A stretch of 64,000 bases of DNA. Origin: Trochalopteron elliotii (lineage: Eukaryota; Chordata; Aves; Passeriformes; Leiothrichidae). This document shows, piece after piece, positions 54,916 to 64,000 of the stretch. The stretch lies in contig JANPWX010000118.1 in assembly GCA_024734555.1 (NCBI GenBank), forward strand, positions 912,117-976,116, read 5' to 3'. Under the pieces are notes generated by a model that did no database searches, was not told the origin of the DNA, and saw only the letters and a list, made by a program, of their open reading frames with translations. A program made the translations under genes and the position numbers. Each line of letters starts with the position of its first letter. Within the stretch, counting starts at the first letter, position 1.

Positions 54916-56141
54916 AGCCCAGAGCTCCTGGCTGCTGTGAAGAATTGCCTGGCTAAAGGATAATGAATGCCACAGCAGGAGACAGAGCGTTTCTCCGAGG
55001 CCATTCATCCCCTTTATCGCCCTGCTAACAAGCCCCAGAGCGACTTTAGAGAGACTTCTCTGGAGCAGCACCATCCCTCAGCCGTGCTGCTGGCTGGGTG
55101 CTGGGGGCCAGGGGTACTGCATGTGGCAGGAGCACTCAGCAGGAAAACCACGGACCATCTCCCAGATAACAGCCCCGGGTTGGATCTCTGCTCTGGGGAC
55201 TGTGTCTTGGCTTTGGTTTGGCTGGCTTGGAGACCATGCCCTCCTTTAGGCCGTGCTTGGTGCCACCTGAGAGATCCAGGTGTAAAAGCCAAGCATCCAT
55301 CTTTTTTAAAGTACTTCTGGGCAGCACCTGCAGCACCCTTAGGAGGACTGCTCCATCCTAACTCCCAGCTTGCCTAAGATTTAAGATTTGTAAGATTTGT
55401 AAGACCCAAGAGGAGTTTGGGGCTGCCAGCACGTAGGTGAGTTGGTTCTGCTTCACTTGCAGCACAGCTGAGCCTGTGCGTGAGCCGTGTGAGAGGAGGA
55501 AAGGGCAGGAGTGATGTGCTCTTCATAAGAGCTAATAAAAGCTAATCCATCCCTTTGCTCCAAGACAGTGGGAAGCATTAGTGGCTGGCTGAGTGCCTCC
55601 TCCACTGTGGCAGTTTGCTGGGTGCCTCCACCTTCCCTCTGGCTGGGAGCAAAGCGTGTCCTCCCATGGAGGGGAAGGTGTCTCTGGCAGAGCTGTGCTG
55701 CCTGCAACTGCCCTCTGTGCCTGCTGTGCCTCCTGGGAAGGAAAAAACTGCCAGAGAAGCCGGGCAGTCTGGGAATGAGGATGGACAGCCTTTGGGCAAG
55801 CTCTCACGGCAGGCCTCAGCTCCAAGCAAGTGCCTTGCCTCTGCTCCAGGAGTTGTAGCTTGTGGGAGCAGAGGAGTGCATCATCTCTGATTTGACTGGT
55901 GTGTATGAGACCCTCAGAAAGGCTGGAGACAGTTGAGCTCAAATAGGAGCCCAGATAGGTTGGAATACCTTCACCAAACAGCCTGTGTGCTCACCTGTGC
56001 ACTGTGTGTGCAGGTACAAGCTGTGCCACCCTGCCAGGAGTGATTTCTGTCTGGGGCACAGTGCACAGTAGGTGATCAAGTAGAAATAATTGTCAGTAAT
56101 TGGAAGTTTTTTCTTTTTCATCCTGTGTGTTTTCCTAATTT
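54916..56141. other. Unique non-coding stretch right of the CpG cluster
   Basis: No gene is recognised. Several overlapping frames at 55532-55942 on both strands reflect a low density of stops. A 9-bp minisatellite lies at 55375-55404. Confidence 0.5.
55375..55404. repeat. Short minisatellite, unit TAAGATTTG
   Basis: TAAGATT, TAAGATTTG, TAAGATTTG and TAAGA run in tandem, giving about three and a third copies of a 9-bp unit, the first shortened. Confidence 0.8.
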
Positions 56142-56162
56142 CTCCTTCTCCTCCTCCTCCAG
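56142..56162 (+). other. (CTC)n pyrimidine tract ending in AG
   Basis: TTCTCCTTCTCCTCCTCCTCC followed by AG and GTTTAG is a trinucleotide-rich microsatellite. With the upstream CCTAAT, it also has the form of branch point, polypyrimidine tract and AG. No open exon with a donor follows, so it is most likely a simple repeat. Confidence 0.5.
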
Positions 56163-58052
56163 GTTTAGCTGTTGGGGAATGCATTTTGTGTGGTGCATGG
56201 TAAACACCCTACAATCAGTGCTAGTGGGAGAAGGGAAAGCAAAGAGGGGAGATCATGTTGTGTTTGGGTGTCCCCAACAAATGCTGATAGTGGTTTTATA
56301 GGGGCAAAAAAGGAGGAGAAAAGCTGCAAAGCTTTGCAGATAGAGGGGGCAGAGTGCCATGAGAGATAATTGGGTGGTTCCAGTGAGGGGAGAAACAGCA
56401 GGAGAGCAGCAGGTGGTGGGGATGGCCTGGAATGTGTTTGCAGAGCTGTGGAGCAGAGGAGAAAGTGTGTCATGGAGCCAGGTGTCTCCTTGAGTGCAAG
56501 CAGCACAACAGCAAGAGGATTATAAGCCTGATTTTTTTCTCTCAATTTTTTTCTTTTTATCAGGAGGTCTCCAAGCATTTTAAAAGGTAGCTAACATCAC
56601 AGATTGAAAAATTTTCCCATCTTGAGGCTTCAGTGACTAAGTTTGGAGCCAGCCAGAGGAACCTGTGAGTGTTGAGCCTTTGTCACATGCTTTCCTCCCA
56701 AAAAGTCTGCACTCTAGACCTTGGCCTCTCTCCCAGCCCCCCGTGCTGACCAGACTGATGATGGGGAGCTCACTGGAGGCCAGTCATGTCCCACAGGGTG
56801 GCAGCAGGACATGTTGCCTGTGGCCACTGGCATCAGCTGGACTGCCTCTGGGAGGGAGGATGTTGGCAGCCAAGTGGCCTTTCAAAGCAGGCTGGAATTT
56901 AAAGAGGTGCCAGTCCGTGAGGCCTCTGTTCCTGCCCTGACCTCTCAGTGTTTTGGGAGGAGTTCACTTCCAGTCCAGAAACATCTGGTGCTTTTTCTTC
57001 TTCTGCCAGCACCATTAAATGTCGAGTTGAAGGGAAACACAATACATCACCTTCCTCGTGGGCTGCCATTCAGCCAAGAGTAACAGAGATTAGCCTTCAA
57101 TCACACGAGGGCTGGAGCTGAAGGAAACCTTCCCGAGGACACGCTGGAGAAACATTTTCATTAGCAGAGGAGAAGGTGACGGAGATGAAGTGGCCCTTCA
57201 CCTCAGCTGCCAGACCTCTCACTGCCTGGTGTTAACAGGATGGGGAATGCTAACTGAGGAGCTGGGGCCAGCTGCAGTGCTCTGAGTGCTGGCTGCAGCC
57301 AGATGTGGGAACAGCTGGGACACAGCAAAGCAGCGCTTTTATAGTCTGATGGGGGTGGTCTTGGTTTTCCTCCTGCCTATGAGCTCTCACTGCTAGAAAT
57401 AAACTGTCTCAACTGAAAGGAGAAAATGTGTGCTAGGGCACATACCTGAGTGGGTACCCTGGCATGGGCCAGAAAAACAATGTCCTTGAGTGATAATGCC
57501 CATGGGGCCAGGATACCTCCTAGCCTCTGCCTCGTGCAATATCTTTTGCAAATTTAACCTTAAATCCTTAACCTTAATTCTAAATTTAAGGACTGCCTTC
57601 GTGGTAGTAGAGGCTTTCTCAGCTCCATGGAAAGCTGTTCCACAGCTCTTTGCTCTTACTCTGCATCCCCCCAAGGCAGTTGAGGTGCCCAGGATTCACT
57701 TCTGCTATTGATGTTGATGAAACACCCCCTGGACCCCAGCTGGGTGCCTGGCACAGACCTGTCTGTCCCAGTTACTGGGAATTAACCAACAGGATCCCTG
57801 CAGCTCTGTCTGCCGTCCCCCACCACCTCACCTCCCCGGGGCTGGCGTGCTCCTGACAAAGGCAGACTCCATCTCTTTCACTCACAGCTGAAGGATGCCT
57901 TGCCTGCTCCTATCTTGCAGGTTGGAGGAAATCATTTTAATTTGTGTGGCACATTCCTTTGGGCGTAAGTTGCGGGAAGAGAAGAAAAAAAAATCCAAAC
58001 GAAACTCTGGCCATTCTGGGTATTTTTAGTTGTTTGCGTAGGACCATTAATA
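56163..58052. other. Unique non-coding stretch
   Basis: There is no gene or named repeat. 57558-57591 holds a short inverted repeat (CCTTAAAT / ATTTAAGG) in an AT-rich patch with repeated TAACCTTAA strings. Confidence 0.55.
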
Positions 58053-58083
58053 TCTCTTTCTCTCTCTCTCTTTTTTTTTTTTT
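58053..58083. repeat. (TC)n / (T)n tract
   Basis: TCTCTTTC(TC)n followed by T13. It is a homopyrimidine stretch that could form triplex DNA and ends shortly before TTTCCTGCAG. Confidence 0.9.
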
Positions 58084-60640
58084 AAATTTCCTGCAGACTG
58101 TTCTCTCTCAGGGGCTGCCTGTGGTGCTGCATTAACATCACATCTCTGTGGTGAAGGTAAGCTAGTTCTCAGTGTTCCCTGAGACACAGACTCAGAGGGA
58201 ACCCCATCTCTCCTCTTCATTCTCCCTGGGTGCCCACCATGTGCACAGCCCTCTGAGAAGGGGCTCCTGGCTGGGAGAGTGAAGGTTTGGGGATATTTAT
58301 GCCTTTTGGGATAGGTTTTATCAGGAATGGGATTTGAGCTCCCTGAGAGGGAAGTGACACACAGCCTGGCAGCTAGGGAATTGGTTTGGAACAGCAGAAC
58401 AAATGGCTGCTGGTTTTGGAGCCTTCTCATGTTGAGTTACCTCTCATGTCTCCCTCCTCCATTTCAGACCTGAGAGCAGCCAAAATGAAAGGAAAACATG
58501 GCTCCTGAGCCATTTTTTCCCCTCTATGATGCCTTTGCCTTTCTTGCATTCCCTTTTCTCCTACGATCTCAGCTGGCTGGGTTTCACTGCCAGCCTATTG
58601 AAAGGAAAGACACGTGCTGGCTTATGGAGGGAGAGAGACCTGAGACAGGATAAATCTGTATGCAATGAGAATGGGGGGAAGCAAGTCAGCTGCTCTGACA
58701 CTTTTATTATGGAGCCAGGCTGCTTGGGGATGAATCTTTCTCAAAACGTGTTGCTGGATGACATTTCTGCCAGGTCTCAGCAGTAACCTTCACCAAGCCT
58801 TGCTGCCCAGCCCTGTGCTTGCCTTTTCCTAGGACAAAGAGAATGAATATCAGTTGGAAATGCTGCAGGCAGCAGGGATCAATGGGGCTTGATGCACCTC
58901 CAGTGAGTCTGAAGACACCTGGACTTTCTCACCAGAAGCTCTTCAGGCTTTGGTGACTTCATCTTATGGCTGCATGTGTTATTTTGCAAAGGAGGTGTGG
59001 GCTCCTACATCTGTTTCTCATTTCAGAAACAAAGAGGATGCAGCAGAGACCAAAATGAAATTCTCCTTGGAGTTGTCCAGAAGGATGGATAACTGCAAGA
59101 AAGTATGATTCCATGGCTCTGGAAAAGAAATATCTACTTGTTTAGTAACCTGGTAATGAGGTGCTGGCTCTGCTCCATGCAGAGGCTGGAAGCCACAGGA
59201 GATTTGGGGTTACAAAGAGGGCTGGGCAGAGTTTGCTGCCCTCTTGGCTCCTTCCCTGTATCACTGTCAACTCAGATTTCACATCAAGAGGGTGATGTTA
59301 TGGCTGGCGGTGACAACAGCAGAATGTCACTGGCAGAGGTGAAATCTTTCCCTCCGTGAGGGTAATTCTTCCTTCCCTTTCCCCTTCCCCCTGGCTTGCA
59401 CTGGGACCCACTGGCTCCTGGTGCTGAGCAGGGCAGGCACATATCCTGCTCAGGGGGCAGCTTATGCTGTGCTGAGCAGCACTTCCTGCTGTCTGGGTGA
59501 GTGGCCCCATGTCACTGCTGCCTCTGGGCTGTGTGGTGACCTGGGACAGAGGGAAACCCCCTGTCACTGCCTGGGGCCGTTGGAAGCTGCAGTGTTTGCC
59601 ATCATGGCAGCATTGCACACAGTGGTCCTCTGCCATGCTGCCAAGCTTGTACCAGCAGGAGCTCTGCCAGGGATGTCCCTTCAGAGCCCTGGGGGCCCCT
59701 ATGCTATTTAGGGCCAGACCTAAGCTAAGTCTGGGTCTGAGGGGCAGACTGACATGTTAATAGTTCATGTTCTCTGCAGGCTGTCTCTCACCTCCTCTGA
59801 GCTGGAGCTCATCTTGTAGAAAGGTGCCTGTGCCCACCTGCTCCAGCAGCCCCTCTACCAGCATCTGTCCCCAAGGGCCAGTTCAGCAAAGCCTTTCTGT
59901 TGTTCTGGGTCCAGTTTTCATTTTTTCAGCTGGTTATGGAGAAAAGGATGAAGGTACCTGCTGCTGCCAGGCCACAATGAAAAACAGAGGAAGAGGACTG
60001 GCCTCTTAGTGTGCCTAAAGATCCAAAAGTTTAATCTGACTCTGCTTCTCTCTCAGCCCTGATCCTGTTGTATCTTTTCTAGCTGATGCCTGAGCCTTTT
60101 TTTTTTTTTTGTTTTGCTATTTTTTCTTGTTCCCTTTTTACCCTCACTTTATGAAAAATGGCTTTCCCATCTGCATCTGTCAGGAGTCTGCCTGAGCTGG
60201 GTGTACGGCTCAGTGAATATACAAATGTGCAGTTGGGTCGTGGCCCTCCTGACAGGCCGGAGATGAATTCCAAACGTGCAGGGAGAAGGGCTTCTGCTGC
60301 CTCTCATGGTTGTTTTTCTTATCCCAAGGAGGTGTGAGAATAGCTTTTGGGAGCAGTGCTTCCTTCTGCTCCTGCTCTGCCTTACCAAGGATCAGTTCTC
60401 TCTCATCCATCATCAGATGAGTCCTCCTTGCTCCCACATCTCAGTTGCTGATGGGAATGCTGGGGAAAGGGAAAACATTCTTATCCTGCTTTTTACTACT
60501 GTTCTTTTCCCTCTGCCTTTTGCATCCCCCTTCTTAAGCCCATGACAATGCATTTGGCAGGCTGGGGCTTGAGGACACTTGCTGGTCCAGGTACTTTTAA
60601 AGAGAGTTAAGGACAAAGTAGAGGAAAGGGCATTGTTTTG
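58084..60640. other. Unique non-coding stretch
   Basis: No gene is recognised. A T14 run at 60097-60110 is followed by a T-rich stretch. Open frames of up to 112 codons show no domains. Confidence 0.55.
60097..60110. repeat. Poly(T) tract, T14
   Basis: Uninterrupted run of 14 T followed by GTTTTGCTATTTTTTC. Confidence 0.9.
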
Positions 60641-60903
60641 TAGAATCACAGAATATCCTGAGTGGGAATCCACAAGGATCATCGAGTCTAACTCCTGTCC
60701 CTGCACAGGACACCCCAACAATCCCACCATGTGTTTGAGAGCATTGTCCAAACACTCGTGAGCTCTGGCAGGCTTCTGGCTATGACCACTGCCCTGGGGA
60801 ACCTGTTCCAGTGCTCAGTCATTCTCTGGGTTGAAGTACATTTTCCTAATATCCACCCTAAACCTCCCCTGACACAGCTTCATGCTGTTCCTTGGGGTCA
60901 CCA
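60641..60903 (-). mobile_element. CR1 LINE 3' end, minus strand
   Basis: TAGAATCACAGAATATCCTG, GGATCATCGAGTCTAACTCC, TGTCCCTGCACAGGACACCC, ACAATCCCACCATGTGTTTG, GGGGAACCTGTTCCAGTGCT, TTTTCCTAATATCCACCC and AACCTCCCCTGACACAGCTT are the reversed CR1 3' end. The type is the same as the plus-strand copies at 14146 and 19752 (diagnostic CCTGTGCAGG...GGACAC). About 260 bp remain, ending near the start of the ORF2 remnant. Confidence 0.95.
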
Positions 60904-61589
60904 GTTCCACCCTTAAAATGCAGCTTTGGAATTTTTCAGCAGTTGTGCAGGACTCCACATAAGATGCCCTGAAAGCACCCAAATGCTCTGCACATTTCAG
61001 CCTGGCTGTGTCCCCTTTCCCTGCTGCACCACGGGGCTCTGCAGGGAGGAGTTCACCACCTATGCTGTGTAACTGCAGGGTCACTCAGGTGCCCAGAGGG
61101 AGCTGACAGTCTGCCCTGACACCCACAGATTTTCTGGGCTGCTCCTGCCTCTTGGCTTTCTGCAGGCTGGTGTTGTGAGCTGCTTCCCTCACCCCTGTGT
61201 ACAGAGAAGCTCACAGCCAGGTGGGCTCAGAGGAGCAGGCAGGCAGAAAATGAAATGAGTCTGTCCATCCACGCTCTTGCCACAGTTACCTGGTCAAGGA
61301 GAAGAGGTTTCTAAGAGGGAAGACCCCCACTTTGGCAGGAAGAGAGAGCAGGCAGCTTGAGCTGAGCTCATTTTTCCACAAGCAGATGGATGTTCAGTGG
61401 GGACCCACGAAAACCCTCTCAACTGCAGGCTGTGAGCCCTCCAAACCAAAGTGTTGTGCTGACATGGAAAAAAGCAACTCTCCATTGGTGCTCAGCCTGA
61501 ACTGCTTCTTCCATTCGACTCGGGACACAGCCACAGCCTCCTCCTGCCTCCAGCTCCCATGAGGGGCCAGCTGTACACCTGCAACCAGG
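60904..61589. other. Unique non-coding stretch
   Basis: There is no gene or repeat. CpG content rises toward the right edge. Confidence 0.55.
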
Positions 61590-61915
61590 TGAGGAGGGAG
61601 CCGGAGCTGTTGAGCCACGAGGAAAGGCGGCTGATGGCAGATTCCTCGGGCATTTCCACCCCGCGGGGCTCTTGGCGAGCGAGCGCTCGTCTGCTTTGCA
61701 AGCTCTTAGTGCTCCTGCAGGTGGGAGCCAATTTGTCTGCTTTCCTGCCCAGGTGCCATCTGTTGGTAGGATTGCCTGTGCGGTGGATGAGCACGGCGGG
61801 GATGGCGAAGGGAAAAGGGCTGCTGGGGCGGGAGAGATGAGCCTGAAACTTTCCTCGGGTATCTTCAGCACTTCTGGCTGCCGTTGCTCCTTCTCCCCTG
61901 CGCCGTGGCGGGGAA
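61590..61915. promoter_or_regulatory. CpG-enriched block
   Basis: About twenty CpGs lie within roughly 325 bases, including CCCCGCGGGG and GGCGAGCGAGCGCTCGTC, with a 10-bp palindrome CGAGCGCTCG at 61680-61689. It is less dense than the cluster at 54660. It could be a weak promoter, a conserved regulatory block or an old exon. The open frames on both strands are not recognised. Confidence 0.35.
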
Positions 61916-61960
61916 ATCACAGCCTGTCATTTGCTCTTCCTGGAGCGTGATGGGGAGCTG

Positions 61961-62015
61961 AGGCACCGCTAATAGCAAACCATCATTTTAATGCTAATTT
62001 CCTACCATTAGCTCA
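61961..62015. promoter_or_regulatory. Cluster of homeodomain-like TAAT sites
   Basis: CCGCTAATAGC, TTTTAATGCTAATTTCC and CCATTAGCTC place four TAAT/ATTA cores within 50 bases in repeat-free sequence immediately right of the CpG-enriched block. Confidence 0.3.
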
Positions 62016-64000
62016 GGCTGAGGGAGGCTCAGCCTGGGTGGAGGGAAGCCATTAACAGATGGAGAAAGGAGGGATGTGTGGGGATTTGTTCTGCACCCCC
62101 AGAAGGGACTTCCAAAGGGCAGATGACTAACTACCACTGGGAAAATTGGTAGGAGGCACTGGGGTCAGTGTGTGGTGGATATGTGGGAGGGAGGAAGAGC
62201 ATTGCTTTGTTCCAAATCATCTTGCTATAGGGATTTCTTGAGTGCTTCAGACTTTGACTTGAATTTGGTGTTTGCTGCTTGTTGCCAGCCCTCTGTGCCC
62301 TGTGACCCAAGGGATGCTCAGAATGCTGGCAGGGCTGCAGCTGGTGGCATCGTTGTCCTTTCAACAAGGGAGACAAACAGGGTTGGGCTTAGCTGCTGTC
62401 ATCTTGGGAGGGACTCCCTAGTGCAGGAGCCTGGAAATCCACGTTGGGTGATGGGCTTCAAAGCAGGGAAATTTGAAGGTGTTCTTGAGATGCCCAAGAG
62501 CTAAAAAGAAGAAACCTGCCCTTTTGCCATGGGAGCAAGGTCAGCTGTCCCAAGCTGGAGAGCTGGCAGGAGAAGCCAGGGGCTCAGTTTGGAGTCATGA
62601 AGGAAACTCAACCATTTCCCTGCCCTTTCCAGACATGGTAGTCCCCACATCCAGCCTCTTGGTCAGTCTCCTCTAGTCATGCTTGCAAAGTGGAAGAGCC
62701 TGGGCTGGTGTAGGTGCCTGGAGCTCTGGGGGAGTTTGAAGAAAGATGACTGACTGTAAGGCCTGTTTGGGATTGTTTGGGCAGCAGTCAGAGAGGTTCC
62801 TCTGCCATTTCTAGATCAGCATGGAAACACTGGGACTAAAGGAATGTGAGCTCAGATGCTGTGCCTGTCTGGAAAGAAGCTGGTTGGCTACTAATGAGGA
62901 ACAGCATTGTTTGAAGTCAGGGGCCCAGTGGTGTCCCATCTGTGGTGTGACACCTCTCCTGAAGACACACCAGCCAGTGCTGATCTAGACCACTGGCTTC
63001 ATCATTTCTTATGGAAGCCTATGTGGATTTTTTTGAAAAAACAAACCCTAAAGGACTGTTTTAAAACTCTTTTGTCATCGGGCAGACAAGCAGTGGAAGG
63101 ACAAAAGCAGCCACAACAAACCAGGAACTGGTTAAATGGCAAAGGGATTGAAATCCAAGAAGGGACCATCCTGCAACAAGGCTACATTAGTAGAGTACCA
63201 GCTATCAGCTCCATCTCGGTGTGGAGCATGACTCACTGTTTTTAAAGAAGCTATTTCCATCTGAGAAAATGGCTCCTATATTTTATAAAGGCTCTTCCCA
63301 GCTTTGGCTGAGGAGAGAAGAAAAAAAGCGAAGGGCTACTTTTTCCTAGTTGAGGAGAATCAAACTTTTCCTTCAAGTAGCTGAGCAGGGAAATCAGCGC
63401 TTTACGTGTTCCCAAGAATAATATAATCCAGTAGTTTTGGGGGAGAAGAGAAGTAAGAGTAAAACAGCATTGCTTTTCCCAGTTCAGCACTCTGAATAAT
63501 GAGCCTGCAAGGCAGAGGGAGAGCTCCCGAGAGAGGCGCCTGCGTGCGGGAGATGGACACAACAAGTGTCTCAGATGGGTCGGTATCTGAAGCCTTCTCT
63601 CTCTAATTTTCTACATCACTGAGAGCACAGCACAGCACCATCAATCATAGTCAGCCTTCCCTCAGAAAGCCACCTCCTACCTCACTGTGCTGTGGTGTCC
63701 CCCCGTGCTCCTGCCTGTGCTCCTGGGCAGCAGCACTGCAGGCACTGTCCCTCGCAGGGGCTTCTCATTCCTCCTGTTAGAGCCTGCTTGTGCTTCTGCC
63801 TGTCTTCTTCCTCCACCCCTGGCATCTGCTCCTTGCCAATGCTTCATTTCCAGATGCATCTTCCCCTCCTGGAGTTAGAAAAGGCCAAATGCTCCCTTTA
63901 TCCTCCATGAGGAGAAGGTGTGGGGCTGTTTTACCTGGAATAAACCCACTGTGTGCTGCCTGGGGGAGGCCTGAGGGTGAGCTTGGTGCTTGTACTGCTC
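62016..64000. other. Unique non-coding stretch to window end
   Basis: No gene or named repeat is recognised. An AATAAA at 63940-63945 (CTGGAATAAACCCACTGTGTG, with a T/G-rich follow-on) resembles a polyadenylation signal but lacks a supporting open frame. Confidence 0.5.

Noticed and set aside
54505..55074. Open frames of 152 and 188 codons in the CpG cluster as coding
   Set aside because: Both strands are open at once because G+C-rich DNA lacks stops. The composition explains the frames.
60413..60916. Open frames at 60413-60751 (minus) and 60731-60916 (plus) as genes
   Set aside because: They lie in or overlap the CR1 copy at 60641-60903 and are readings of the retrotransposon.
1..64000. 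CRISPR array, prophage, operon or other bacterial system
   Set aside because: No spaced identical repeats, no gene tiling or ribosome-binding sites. CR1 elements and CpG depletion show vertebrate nuclear DNA.
1..64000. tRNA, rRNA, snRNA genes or endogenous retrovirus
   Set aside because: No tRNA B-box (GGTTCGANTCC) with a matching A-box, no rRNA or snRNA text, and no paired LTRs or retroviral gene motifs were seen.

Overview
This window is nuclear DNA from a vertebrate, almost certainly a bird. The strongest evidence is at least nine, perhaps ten, fragments of CR1 non-LTR retrotransposons. Several carry the avian CR1 3' end: an ATTCTATG-like tail next to a block reading GATCATC...GTTCCAACC or GACCTCTAAGATCAT...TTAACCCAGCACTG when seen on the opposite strand. 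The sequence is CpG-poor, has no bacterial gene organisation (no tiled genes, Shine-Dalgarno sites or operons) and is dotted with poly(A)/poly(T), (GT)n, (AT)n and (TC)n tracts. I saw no Alu, B1 or L1 sequence. Subfamily and species cannot be fixed by eye.

I can support no complete protein-coding gene, tRNA, rRNA, snRNA or known miRNA. The many open frames of 60 to 276 codons overlap on both strands, start and stop without splice logic and show no domain I recognise. The window therefore reads as intergenic DNA, a long intron, or a mixture. The best hints of transcription units are: a polyadenylation-signal context at 418-465, which could end an upstream plus-strand gene; a CpG-rich open frame at 3060-3489; a compact CpG cluster at 54660-54915; a CpG-enriched block at 61590-61915; and a TATA-like start with a short open frame and splice-donor-like GT at 50896-50970.

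The layout from left to right is as follows. 1-12 kb is mostly unique sequence with the possible 3' UTR end, the CpG-rich open frame and the longest open frame of the window (minus strand, 4383-5213). 12-20 kb holds a cluster of CR1 fragments, a (GT)13 repeat and a strong four-tetrad G-quadruplex motif. 20-29 kb is AT-richer and contains blocks that look like conserved non-coding enhancers, two probable ancient amniote repeats (one MIR-like) and a 52-bp-period palindromic AT block. 29-43 kb has more CR1 pieces, including the longest copy (39439-39890) and a head-to-head inverted pair of CR1 3' ends (41866-42395). 43-64 kb is mostly unique sequence with further enhancer-like AT-rich blocks (51121-51290, 52960-53060, 61961-62015), the CpG cluster and one more CR1 copy (60641-60903).

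No previously undescribed genetic system is evident. The most useful leads are regulatory: candidate conserved elements, CpG clusters and the G-quadruplex. All need alignment to other bird genomes or RNA data, which could not be done here.
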